Assembly (NCBI RefSeq): GCF_937616625.2
Contig: NC_065571.1
Coordinates: 55,909,651 to 55,973,650 of the forward strand
Direction of reading: 5' to 3'
Source of the DNA: Mercurialis annua
Lineage: Eukaryota > Streptophyta > Magnoliopsida > Malpighiales > Euphorbiaceae
DNA length: 64,000 bases
How positions within the stretch are numbered: the first letter of the stretch is position 1; every line of letters starts with the position of its first letter. Made by a program: the position numbers and the translations under genes. This document shows positions 45,330-58,076 of the stretch, piece by piece. Below the pieces are notes generated by a model. It worked only from the letters and a program-made list of their open reading frames with translations. It was not told the DNA's origin and ran no database searches.

Positions 45330-48162
45330 TGTCACGACCCATTTTCATGAATCGCGACAAGCGCTAGGGTATGGGTAATGTAGTACCGAAACCCGTAGCT
45401 AGCCTTCCATTTATCACATAAACACATAAACCTGCAGAAAACCAATACTCGGGGGCAACCGAGACTTCAGCCTAGAACTAACAGTTATAATATTCAACAG
45501 TTAATATAACATGCTTAATCAATTCCGAGCCTAAAATAGGTTTATCATCAACCAATGTAAATAATATAACATGCCAAAGCAATAAAATCAGTCGAACCAA
45601 TCCGACAAAAATATAATAATAATAAAGACGTCTAGTTACTACTGCGGTCTAAGAATAAAACAGTTTTACAGTTTTATTAAAAATAAAAGAAACCTCCGAG
45701 GAAAAGTAAATGCGGAGATCACCAGACTCTCTCAGATCATAACCTTGGGGAAAATTGGGAAAACAACGGGGTCAGATATACTGAGATGAGTTTATACCAC
45801 TATCTACATTTATTAAGTGGAAACCTTTAAAACCGTTTAAAACGTTTAAATACGATATTACGAATAATAGTTGGAACCCTAATCCATAATTCTAAATAAT
45901 AAACATAATCCAACAGGTCTGGTCCCGAGAGCTGAGCTACACCGAGTTACCACTGACCACACTTATACCAGAGTCCCGATAGCTGAGCTACACCGAGTTA
46001 CTCTACTTGGTCCCGAGAGCTATGCTCACACCGAGTTACCACATTACCATAATTATCTTTCCCAGATCATTACCGGTGCGCACGCAGTCCTAATGATGCC
46101 CATTAGGTAGCATGTTCCAACTAAGAGCCATAATACAAAAACAGTTCGAAATATACGTACTGTATATATACTTAATATTAAAATAGCAATTTACTTAATA
46201 AAGCGGTAAATAGCAAGTACAAACTCACGGCTTGCTTGTACACGTGAATCTTGGCAAACAGCTAACCCTGCGTAGACTCCGAAACACGAGCAGTGGACGG
46301 GTCTAAAACATATATAAGTTAAAATCTGATCAACCCCTAACTCTAAGATTATTAGACACCACGTAGGACTAGCATTTCAAAACACAACCAAGGTACAACC
46401 AAAGTATCCATACAAACCAAATAACAAAATTAGGCAAGTTAAGCTTAGGTGAGTTCTTATCTTTTAAAACGAAATCAAAGTTCTTAAATACTTATATAGT
46501 CCTTTCAAAATCCAAGAGTTTTCCCAAAGTAGTGTGCTAGCCTTAACTGTAGTATAGCTCAACACAACATGTCGGGCGACACAAGTCTAACCCGACCCAA
46601 CCATAAGCCAAAGTAAAACCATAGTAAATCCGATCCTTAAATAAAACTAAGTTTAAAATAAGAACTCATTCCCTAACTTAATAATGCCAAAATCATGATA
46701 AGCAAATAAGCCAAATAACTTGCCAACACTTGGCAAGTAACACCCAAAGTACATACACTTAAATACACCACTTAAATGGAATCAAAAGATTTAACGCCTT
46801 TCAAGTTTCATCTTGAACCTAAAATAGTTTAGCCAAAACAATACACACAATATAACACCTTACATGCCTTTAACCAAATTGTTTAACCCAACAACCTAAG
46901 ATGAAACTAATATCTTTATATGTGTTCAAAACCATTTTATAAACAAAATTTCCAGCCATTAACAATTTGATAAAACCAAAATTAAGCCAAAGCACTCAAA
47001 TAATCAAACATGGCAATTTTGCCGAAAATTGCCTAAACTAGCCAAACGATTCAAAACCAACAATCGACGAACCAAAGTATGTTATTACTGATTTAAAACC
47101 TTTAAAACATCACTTAGAATATATTATATCAGTAGGTATAGCATTTGAAAACCATTTTGCAATTATAGCGTTTAACTTTCATAAAATTGTCAATTTCGCA
47201 AATCGTAGAGATTTTTACAAAATAGATCAAACCCAATTCTCACTTCTAGATCTTAAATCATTAGATCATTAGCCATTGTAGCACAAACACATAATATCCC
47301 AAATAACTCAGATTCAACACTTTAACAAATCATTAAACGAATCAATTTCATACAAACCTAGAATTAGCCAATTCGTTGTTTAAATCATGCAAATCCAATT
47401 CCAATCATAATACATCATCATATTATAATCATATTAAAATCCATTTAAAACATATTATTCAAATCATAAATCTCAGACCATTGAACAATAAGTTCCAAAC
47501 TCCAAAACACCCTAAATCATGCCATTCTACGCAAAACACATGACAACGATTCACCAATACAGAAGAGATTGAAATCATTACCTTAGAATGAAGAATAACA
47601 AGATTAAATAAGTATTAAACCCTAGGGAAGGGTCTGGACAAGAAGCAACAAGGGTCACAATCACACCAACGAAGAACACCACAAGCAAATCGCGTAGAAA
47701 TCGCAAAACGAATATATAATCACCAATCAATTGTTAAAAACCACCAAGGATCATAAAGGAATGATAGAAATAGGGTTTATCTGAGTGTAGGGTCGCATTA
47801 GGTCTGATAGGGTGAAAAAGGGCTGAAAGAATCGAGTTAAGGAGCTATTTATAGCAAAACAGCGAACCCTACAGTGCTGCGTCGCGCCCAAGATGTCTAA
47901 ATCGCACCCGTGATGGTGTATCACGACCGTGATGCTCCTGTCACGACCGTGATACACCCCCTGCTTCCAAAAATATTAATTTTCTGGGCCTTAAGCCCAA
48001 GGTCGATCCACACGGCCCAAACCGCACTCAAAACAAGCTCAAACATCGAAATAACTATTTTGCAACCCAAACCAAAGTTCAAAGGAACTAAACCACCAAA
48101 CATCAACCCAAAACACATTGAAAAACTCATCGTAACAAGCCGGAAAAATACAGGGTGTTACA
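45330..48162 (-). mobile_element. solo gypsy-type LTR (family G), complete
   Basis: 2833 bp, starting TGTCACGACCC and ending GGGTGTTACA on the plus strand, with perfect TSD AATGT (45325-45329, 48163-48167). Removing it and one TSD copy restores continuity of the RNase H region. No primer-binding site, polypurine tract or ORF lies inside, hence a solo LTR. A minus-strand TATA box (CTATAAATAGC, 47844-47854) orients it. CCCGAGAGCTGAGCTACACC-like repeats occur three times at 45925-46040. Related to 1-2039 and 62160-64000. Confidence 0.94.
47876..47957. repeat. inverted-repeat cluster upstream of LTR TATA
   Basis: ATCACG-AC-CGTGAT at 47920-47933 and TCACG-AC-CGTGA at 47941-47952. They are enclosed by outer arms TGTATCACG (47917-47925) and CGTGATACA (47948-47956). 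Further CGTGAT words lie at about 47908. On the minus strand the cluster lies within about 110 bp upstream of the TATA box. Confidence 0.85.
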
Positions 48163-49940
48163 AATGTAGTCCAAGATTCATCGTTCTCTTAAGGTATCTC
48201 AAAACCCTTTCGATAGCATTCCAATGCTCAATACTTGGTCTACTAGTAAACCTGCACAGTAATCCAACGACATATGCTATGTCGGGTCTAGTACAATCAG
48301 TGGCATACCGAAGGCTGCCAATGATGCTCGCATAATCAGACTGTCGTACACTATCACCAGTGTTCTTAAAAAGTTTTACACTTGGATCATAAGGTGTACA
48401 CGCAGGTTTACAGTCGAAGTAGTTATATTTCTTTAGAATCTTCTCAACATAGTGAGATTGATCTAAAGAAATTCCTTTTTTAGATCTAGTTATCTTTATG
48501 CCAAGAATGACATTCGCTTCACCTAGATCTTTCATATCAAAGTTGGCACCCAACATTGATTTCACAGCATTCACAACATGAATATTTGATCCAAAAATCA
48601 ACAAGTCATCAATATATAAACATATGAAAGTACAAAGCTCATTCTCATATTTATAATATATACATTTGTCACTTTCATTCACTTTAAATCCATTTGAGAT
48701 GACAAGATTATCAAATTTCTCATGCCATTGCTTAGGTGCCTGTTTTAGACCATACAAGAATTTGTCTAACTTGCACACTTTCTGTTCCTGTCCATGTATC
48801 ACAAAACCTTCAGGTTGGTGCATGTAAATTTCTTCCTCCAATTCACCATTCAGAAAAGCAGTCTTAACATTCATTTGGTGTACTACCAAATCATAAAGTG
48901 CAGCGATCGAAATCAGCACTCTAATGGATGTTATTCTAGTAACTGGTGAATAGGTATCAAAGAAATCAACGTTTTCACGTTGTCTATAACCCTTAGCCAC
49001 GAGTCGAACTTTATATTTATCAACTGTGCCATCAGGTTTCATTTTCTTTTTCAAAATCCACTTACAACCTATGGTCTTGCAACCGGGGGGTAAATCAGTT
49101 AAATGCCAGGTCTTATTGGACTCCAAAGATTCCATCTCATCATTTATGGCTTCTTGCCAAAGATCAGCATCTAAAGAAGTTAGGGTTTCCTGGAGGTTTG
49201 CAGGATCCTCCTCTAAGGAATAGACTTGGAAATCAGGACCAAAATCTTTCGTGATTCTAGCTCTTTTACTCCTTCTGATCTCTGGTTCTATATCATCTGT
49301 AATCTCTTTATTCCTGACAACAGGAATATTAACAGATGATTCGCCCCCACTATTTCCTAATTTAAAAGGAAATTTCTGTTCATAAAAATCGGCATCCACA
49401 GATTCAATAATCACTCGTGCAGTCAAGTCATAAAATCTGTATGCCTTGCTATTGATTGCATACCCAATGAACACACATTCATAGGCTCTACTTGCTAATT
49501 TTATTCGTTTTGGATCAGGAATCCTAACATAGGCCAAACAGCCCCATGTTCTCAAATAAGACAAATTTGGTGAGATCTTACTGTTTGATTTAGGAACTCT
49601 ATTGGGTACATAACAAATAGTCAATAGGATTTCGCCCCACCAATAAGAAGCAGCACCTAAATTCAATAAAATAGACACTACAACTTCTGTTAGTGTTCTA
49701 TTTTTTCTCTCGGCTTTACCGTTCATTTCAGGAGAATATGGCGCTGTTCTTTCATGTACTATGCCATGCGAGTTATAGAAGTCTGTAAATAAGCTTGATT
49801 CATATTCAGTACCTCTATCACTACGAAATCTTTTGATTTTCTTATTGAATTGATTTTCAATTTCTGTAACAAATAACTTGAACATGTCAAGTGCATCACT
49901 CTTATTTTTCATCAAGTACACTAAAGTAAAATCAGAACAA
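48163..49940 (-). pseudogene. pol: copia integrase core and reverse transcriptase
   Basis: Open frame of about 590 residues from the LTR junction to the inserted gypsy LTR. The integrase lacks its HHCC finger and first catalytic Asp, but keeps FRSDRGTEY (second Asp) and SPEMNGKAERKNRT (Glu). GCLAYVRIPDPKR and YECVFIGYA-like motifs follow. RT: LVAKGYRQRENVDFFDTYSPV, KTAFLNGELEEEIYMHQPEGF, YGLKQAPKQWHEKFD and the catalytic YIDD (context CLYIDDLLIFG). The RNase H connection starts near RPDIAYVVGLL. Inside this part the frame is undamaged. The leading residues (MRTTWLIVSFAP) are translated from LTR sequence and are not native. Confidence 0.95.
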
Positions 49941-50516
49941 GGTGCAAAGCTGACGATCAACCACGTCGTCCTCAAGATAAAACAGCCGAACTACTGCCAC
50001 CACTGCACTGTGATGACAGCTCAAAAACACTTATTCTGATTGCTCAAGATCGGAATTATAAACACTGATGTGTTTTTCTTTACTCTAGACTGAGCTCTGG
50101 TTTCTGGTGTACCTCACAAATGAGAGGACTGCCTCTATTTATAGGAAATTTGAAGGGGACAAAACATTAAAAGCCATTAAAACTGAAATCTGTTTTAATT
50201 AAAATAAAATCAGTCAAATAGAATTAAAATAAAAACGTTATAAAAAACGTTATAAAAAATTAGTGCTCGAACCCAACCAACCACACTAAGGCCAGCCGGA
50301 CAGACGGCGCGCGCGCGCGTGTGTGGTAAATCGGTAAGGATTTAACTCCTAACCCACTCACAAAACTGGATACCCCTTGGGGCCCAAACCCAAGTGAGTA
50401 AACCACTCCATATAAATCCATGATAAGTCACACTCCTTACCAATGTGGGAATTAATGCACTTTCCTTATTTTGGATTTTTCACACTAAAATGTGTTCACA
50501 CACACTTATTTCAACA
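49941..50516 (-). repeat. copia 5' LTR, truncated at its inner end
   Basis: Matches 43819-44308 but stops at the integrase junction (AAGGTGCAAAGC shared edge), so the terminal ~95 bp are gone. It contains a CG/GT microsatellite at 50306-50326 and the ~90 bp missing from the 3' LTR. Confidence 0.92.
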
Positions 50517-50782
50517 GATAACATTGACACATACCACATTTTAATGAAATTGGTTTCTTCTTCAATCTCTTTTTAATTTCTTTGTAAGAGAAATTTGGAG
50601 CTATTAGCCAAAACGTTATCTAATTTTTATATCTTATATCAAAACGGTACTTAAACTGTAATAATTTATACCTTTTTGATATCATAACTTTTATTATTTG
50701 TTTCATATAACTTTTCTAATTCCGATAAAAAGAAGCTCTCTAATGAAGCTAATAGATGAACAAACTCATCGAGTTTTTTTAA

Positions 50783-51588
50783 GGCTTAATTCCTTAAAAA
50801 ACCCCCACCTTGCACTTTTTCTTCGTTTATACCCTGATCTTGTAAAAACACCATTTGTACCCAATTTTGGGTTTTTATGTTTCATCTCTACCCAAAAGCA
50901 TTAAATTGTACTTTTTTCATTTGGAAAAGAGTTTAAAACATACTTTTTTCTATTTTAAAATATACAAATAAATCCTTAAACTTAAAAAATAATCAAATAC
51001 ATCCAAATAATTAATTAATTTTTTTAATTTGATAAAATAATAAAAAATTAAAAAAAAATTATTATTTTTAATTTTTTTTGTCGGAAATATTCTTAAAAAA
51101 GTTGAAAAAATTAAAAAAAATCGAAATATTTTTTAAAAAAACTAAAAAAAATTATTATTATTTTTAATTTTTTTTGTCGGAAATATTTTTAAAAAAGTTG
51201 AAAAAATTAAAAAAAATTCGAAATATTTTTTAAAAAAACTAAAAAAAATTATTATTATTTTTAATTTTTTTTGTCGGAAATATTTTTAAAAAAGTTAAAA
51301 AAATTAAAAAAAATTCGAAATATTTTTTAAAAAAACTAAAAAAAAATTTTTTTTTTTTTTAAAAAGATGGTATTTTTGTACTATTAATAACATTAATATC
51401 TAATTCGTATATAAGTTAAAAATGAAGGATTGTTTTAAACTTTTTTTCAAATGAAAAGAGTACAATTTAATGCTTTTGGGTAGAGATGAAACATAAAAAC
51501 TCAAAATTGGGTACAAATGGTGTTTTTACAAGGTCAGGGTATAAACGAAAAAAAAATGCAAGGTGGGGGTTTTTTAAGAAATTAAGCC
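50783..51588. mobile_element. Mutator-like MITE with long TIRs
   Basis: Terminal inverted repeats of about 150 bp and over 90% similar (GGCTTAATTCCTTAAAAAAC on the left; its near-inverse on the right). Perfect 9-bp TSD TTTTTTTAA (50774-50782, 51589-51597); the 9-bp TSD is the Mutator hallmark. The TSD is low-complexity, so it is weaker evidence than usual. The 0.5-kb core is AT-rich and includes three ~96-bp tandem repeats (TCGGAAATAT at 51081, 51177 and 51274). No ORF. Confidence 0.88.
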
Positions 51589-54524
51589 TTTTTTTAAAGA
51601 GATTTTAACTGTGAAAGATTTCGGTAATTTCGAAACATATTACTTATGTAAGTAAATATTATTTATTCTAATTTGTATATTTGTCTTTCGTTTTCTATAT
51701 TTTCGTTTAAATCATTGTTTTTGAATGTGTATTTTTATTTATAATTTTCTTTTCACTATAATTTTTTATTATAAGTGAGTAAGAACCATATAATATTAGA
51801 AATAAATTTGTCTTAGGTAAATGCTGCATACTTAGCAAAAATATGATTAACAAATCTTATAATTCACTCATTTTATCAAATTTACAGAAGAGGCAGAATT
51901 TGACAAATCTCCAACAAGTATATATTTCGTAGACTTTGATGATTCAGAAAAGAACACGACGAAAATGACAAAATCGTTACTTGATGAGAGTAATCTCGCA
52001 ATTAACTGAGATCAAAGATGAGATTATACGTAATTAACATGCCGATAATCGTGTAAAGGCTTTGATATAAAAATCAAAAATCGGCACATGTTAAATAAGA
52101 TAGTGCTATGTCTGGCTTCCTTAAAATATAATATCTGATTTCCTTACTTAATTACAACAAATTGGCATATGTTTATGATTTATTAGACTTTAAATTAATT
52201 GTGAAGCTAAATTTAGCTCCCTATGGGTCTACCAATCAGATTTTATATTGATGCCAACATTACATGTATATTAATGTTTGTACAAAAATTGATTCACTAC
52301 CTTATATTGATATCGCCTTTTACTAGATTGCTAAGATGCATCAATTCTACAGTTCTATTCGTTCTTCCTATGTTCTTTCCATTCAGTTTCATCCTATGCT
52401 ATTGATGTGATGCACATGCTTAGAGATATGGTATGCAAATGAATTATACAAAAAGTTGAATTTACTGAATGTAAACTTTTAAGTTTTATAAATTTTGAAA
52501 TATAAAATATTTACTTTTTTGTTAAATTATTACATCAAGATTAAGCTTAATTTAGATTATTACCGTTAATAATAAATAATCAATTATGTATATTTAAACT
52601 TATTAACTTTGAATTGGAGTTTATATACAAAAAATTAAAATAATTAAAAAACCATTGTGATTCTGTGCTACCGCGTGGGTATATGACTAGTACTTATATA
52701 ATTGAGAAAACCAACGAAGCTCTAATTTATTCTCATCAACTAAAGCACTCTTATATTTGAATTTTATTTTTTAAAATTAATAGTTTCTTAAAAAACAATA
52801 ATACTACTTAAAAGGGTTAAATAGGTGTTTTAAAATGCTACAAGTCCTTATCCAATCATAAAACTTTCTAATAAGTAGTTTATAATCATCTAGAATTGTT
52901 ATAATTATAAGCCATGTTTAAAGATTTATGGTTATCTGTAGAAAATCACTTTAGTCTATAATAAATAACAATAAAACTCAAAAATATTTAATTAATTAAG
53001 TGTTAAAAACATAATTCATTCCTTTATAAGCAATTTTAAAATTTTAATGCATTTTATAGAAAACCTAATAGGTATAACTTAAAAAAATAAAACCTCTTTG
53101 GTCTAAAATGCTATGCTTTAAAAAAAAGAATTAATAGAGAGAATAAATAAGAGCGAAACTAAAAAGATTTTAATTAATTAAGTGTTAAAAATAATAATAA
53201 AATAAAACAAAAACCTGTTGTCGAAACTAGAATTTTCTTACATTTTTGTTTGGAATATTTATTTAGAATTTTTTTACAAATTGAATCTAGCTAGTTCCCT
53301 AAATTTGTAATGGAATTCAGAGTCTCTTTGTGATAATTATTTAGATTTGTGAATTTTATTCACTTGACTCAATTTATTTCTAGATTTAGGTTTGTAAAGT
53401 TTATATAGAGTGGCATATTAGAATTGAGACTCAGAGACAATATTTATCAATGAAATGAAATCAATTTTTAATAAAAAGAAAAAATTACGACTAATTTTAA
53501 AAGTATTTTGTAACTAATAAAAAGAAAGCCTAATAGTGAAAAACTTCATATTTTTACAACTTGATGCAATTTAATCCAAATCTTTTAATTTTTATAAAAA
53601 TAGCTAAATTGCATTTTTTTGTTATGATAGCCAAATCGGTGGACAAACTTGTTATTTTTAATCAGGATATTATTATTATTCGATGAATAATGTATATTAA
53701 ACACAAAAAGTGGCAAAAAAACTCAAAATTATCCAAAAACTTTCACACACAAAATGCAATTTGGCAATTGTTGCAACTAAAAGATAAAATTTTGCTATTA
53801 TTACAAAGATGAAAAAAATTGGATTAAATTGCAATAAATTTTAAAGGTTTGGATTTTTTTTCATAAGAAAGTCAGTTTGGTTGTAATTAATTGATAAAAG
53901 ATAGAGAGGTTAATAACTTGTTTAGATATAAAGGGTGCAATGTGATCATGCAGCCAATTCTAATTGCAGTATCTAGTTATGGAAAAACTATGATCATGGA
54001 GCAAATTTTAATAGCAGTTGCTAGCTAGTTGTACCATGAGATTTTATGTTCTATATAAATTAAAACTTCAGAATCAATTACCCCAACATTGCATGTACAC
54101 TAATATTTGTATAAATATTGATACACCACTTTATATTGATATTGCCTTTTACTAGGTTGCTAAGATGCATCAGTTCTACAGTTCTATTCGTTCTTCCTAT
54201 GTTCTTTCCATTCAGTTCTATCTTATGTTATTTGTTTTTTTATAGGTGTGATTTGATATATGGTATGCAAACGAGTTATGCAAGAAGTTGAATTTGCTGA
54301 ATGTGAACTTTTTAAGTATTATAAATTTTAGAATATAAAATATTTATTTTGTTGTTAAATTATTACATCAAGATTAAGCCTAATTTCGATTATTACTGTC
54401 AATAATAAATAATTAATTATGTATATTTAAACTTATTGACTTTATATTGGAGTTTATATACAAAAAAATTAAAACAATTAAAAAACTATTGTGATTTTGT
54501 GCGTGGGTACACGACTAGTACTTA

Positions 54525-55076
54525 TAGGGCTGAGCAAGAACCGAATCAGACTAAAAAAACGAACCAAACCGAACTTTGTTGTTTGGTTCGGTTTTTCGGT
54601 GAAAACGGTTTGGTTCGGTTCCTACTTTAAGTAAAGTTCGGAGTTCGGTGTTCGGTTCGGTTTTGGTGTTTTGAAAATCAAAAAAACCTAATGAACCGAA
54701 GTTTAATATTAAATATATAACACTTTTAAAAATAATATACATATATAGTCATATTTATATGTTTTTTTTATCTTTATATCTTTATTATTGTTAATATATG
54801 AATTAATAATTGTTATTTAAACATATATGAAAGTATATTAGACTCTAATTATTTAATACTTGAATTTATTTTAATAAAAAAAATAGAAAAAGTAATTAAA
54901 TTTAGTTTTAACCGAACCAAACCGAACCGAACCGAAATATTTCGGTTTGGTTCGGTTCGGGTTTTTTACTTCCAAATTAAAAGTTCGGTTCGGTTCGGTT
55001 TGGGAAATTTCCAAACTGAAAACTGAAAAAACCAAAAAATTTCCCACCGAACCGAACCGACCGATGCTCACCCCTA
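54525..55076. mobile_element. hAT MITE (552 bp)
   Basis: Ends TAGGGCTGAGCA and TGCTCACCCCTA, with dense CGGTT/AACCG subterminal motifs. Flanks AGTACTTA and AATACTTA (7/8). The empty site is visible in unit A near 59565. Confidence 0.85.
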
Positions 55077-56765
55077 AATACTTATATAATTGAGAGGACC
55101 AATGAAGCTCTAATTGATTTCACCAAATAAAGCACTCTTATGTTTGAATTTTATTTTTTTAAACTTAATAGTTTCTAAAAAACGATAATACTACTTAAAA
55201 AGGTTAAATACGTGTTTTACAATGCTACAAGTCCTTATGCAATCATAGAACTTTCTAATAAGTAGTTTATAACCATCTAAAATCGCTACTTATAAGCCAC
55301 GTTTAGACATTTATGGTTATCTGTAGAAAATCTCTTTAGTCTATATCAAATAACAATAAAACTCAAAAATATTTAATAATTAAGTGTTAAAAACATAATC
55401 CATTCCTTTATAAGCAATGTTTAAATATTAATTCATTTTATATAGAAAACCTAATAGGTATACCTTAAAAAAATAAAACCTCTTTAGTCTAAAAGGCTAT
55501 CCTTTGAAAAGAATTAATAGAGAGAATAAATAAGAGCGAAACTAAAAAGGTTTTAATTAATTAAGTATTGAAAATAATAACAACAATTATTTTGAAATAA
55601 AACAAAAATCATGATTTATATGACTTATATTATTTACAACATAAACGACATAATATATTCATCATCAGTTTGAGGAATTATTAATTATTTGAATTAGTTT
55701 AAATTATAAATAAATAGAAAAAAATTAATCTTACAATTTAATTTAAAATTGTTTTTATTAGTTATATAGATTATAAAAAAATTATTGCTATTTTTTGTAC
55801 CAATATTTATCTAATAATTTGTATTACTAATATATATAAAACTAATCAACATTATTTTAAAGTTAAAAATTAGAAAATATAATTATTTTTTTCTAATTTA
55901 AGTAAACTAAATATAATATAAAAACTTATTACCACTATAAATAAACAAAAAATAATACAAATATATTAATTCCATGCAATTTGGGTGGGCTTACGACTAC
56001 TATTTATATGATTGAGAGGAAGATACCTAAGCTGTTTACCTTTTATCAAAATGATGCCCAATTATTAATTTGTATTTTTTTGTATTGTAACTTCTATTAT
56101 TTGTTTCATATTAGTTTTCTTTATAAAATTTGGTTGCTTTTAATGACTTGGCAACCAGAACAAGAATTTTATTTGATTTTCTTTCACATCGGATGACGAA
56201 TCATATAAATTAACAAATAATAAAAGATATGGTCAATCTGATGTGTTAATCAGATTTGGAAAAAAATAAAAATAAAGGTTGCAGCGTGAGATTAATAACT
56301 TGTTTAGATATAAAGGTTACAATGTGATCACGCGGCCAATTCTAATTGCAGTAGCAAGTTATGGCAGAACTATGATCATGGAGCTAATTCTAATTGGAGT
56401 TGCTAGCTAGTTGTACCATGAGATTTTATGTTCCATATAAATTATAACTTTTACTAAATAATAGATTAAATGAGTGTGGGGGTGTTGCCTAAATGATCAT
56501 GGAGCTAATTCTAATCACAATTGCTAGTTAGGTGTTTGTTTTTTTCTAGCATTGATTTTGTCTAGTTAATTTTTTTTATTTGTTCAAATAAAATAAGATA
56601 AAATATATTAATATTAATATATTAATCAAAATTACATGTTAAATAATTTTATCAAAGTTCAAATGATATACTGCTAGGTCGTGAATTTAAATCCTTCCAC
56701 AAACACTCTCTCTTTTCAATATTATTCACATACGTAGCACGTGACCAAATACTAGTCTTTCCATG

Positions 56766-57256
56766 TAGGGGTGTGCAGTATTCGGTTGAAACCGAATTAA
56801 CCGACCAAACCAAACCAAAATTTTAATTTGATTCGATTTTTGGTTAATTATGTTCGGTTTTAGTTTCTATTTTTAAAAAGTTTGGTTAATTCGGTTCAGT
56901 TTGTTTTTGGATATAAAATTTTTAAATTAACCAAACCGACCGAAAAATCAAATAAAATAAATTTATAATGTTATTTTTATAATATTTTTTAAAAAATTAA
57001 GGTAATTTTGTTATTTTTTAGAATTTAGTTACTAAATGCCCTTGAAATTGTACATTAATTATAAATTAATATTCAAATTATTATTTTTTTTGTTTTAGTT
57101 TTTATAATTAATTATAATAAAATTCTGTTATGACCAAACTAAAATATTATTTCGATTCGGTTTTGGTTTGGTTTTAATATAATTAGGTTTGATTTCAGTT
57201 TTAAAAATTTCTAAATATTTCTGATCGGTGACCGAACCGACCAATGCACACCTCTA
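56766..57256. mobile_element. hAT MITE (491 bp)
   Basis: Ends TAGGGGTGTGCAG and TGCACACCTCTA; CGGTT-rich subterminal regions. It has the same TAGGGGTGTGCA terminus as the hAT at 19284. Same family as the split copy at 40385-42966. Confidence 0.82.
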
Positions 57257-57808
57257 TTTCTACATACCTATCTATACTATAACAACTCTATATTTGGGTG
57301 GGAGGGGAGGCAATTTACAATATTAACCTTCAGTAAATTTGATTAAGTAGTTTCTAATTTTAATTATACAAAATACATATGTTAGTGTATTACTTCAATA
57401 AAACAAGTGACGTCCGAGGAAGTCCTTGTCTTTGCACTCTGAATCAATCTTTAAGGCTAGGTGGTTTTCTTGTAGCGGTTAAAATTGAAGCTCATTTTAG
57501 CAGTTGTTTTCTTTTTTGAAATAATTTTTGTAAGTTATAAATTAAAAAATAACAATCAGATTTATACAATGTTATTTTATTTTCATATAAATTACATATA
57601 TCTCATTTAAATTTTACACGTAGATATAGATTAGTTTCAAATTATATTTATGCTAAATTTATCGACATATGTAAAAAATGTTTAAAATTAAAAAATGGAT
57701 TAGAGAATGCAAAAATAAAAAAGGTTGAAATTTTATAACATTTTGAAAAATAAAATAAAATTGTTATAGAATTAAAAAATTAGAACTTGTTTTGCCAGTA
57801 CTCCTATT

Positions 57809-58076
57809 ATCTCTCCGTCCCAAATTGATGGGCAGTTTAGGACACCTACAAGTATTAAGAAATTTAGATTATCTAGATAAAATTAATTAATGTATAAACA
57901 ATGTTATACTTGCACTCATTTAGTATAGTGAATTTTTTTTTATTTTTTTGTAATTTTGTCTTTTCAAGATATTCTCTATAATTAATGAGGATATACTTGA
58001 TAATTAATTAATAAAATATCTATAATTTGGAACATAAAATTTTAAAATACTGTCTATCAATTTGAGATGGAGGGAG
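57809..58076. mobile_element. Stowaway-like MITE
   Basis: Inverted ends CTCTCCGTCCCAAATTGATG and (inverse of) CTCCCTCCATCTCAAATTGA, about 270 bp, next to TA at the right end. The exact left edge is not certain. Confidence 0.7.

Larger units (their letters stand above)
43724..50516 (-). mobile_element. Ty1/copia element with internal deletion, split by a solo gypsy LTR
   Basis: Perfect 5-bp TSD GATAA (43719-43723, 50517-50521). On the minus strand: 5' LTR (50516 to about 49941, missing its last ~95 bp), then directly integrase core, RT, RNase H, polypurine tract and a full 3' LTR (44308-43724). The deletion removed the LTR end, primer-binding site, gag, protease and the integrase zinc finger. 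A 2833-bp gypsy LTR later split the RNase H region. The element cannot replicate on its own and, lacking a primer-binding site, probably not in trans either. Confidence 0.95.
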
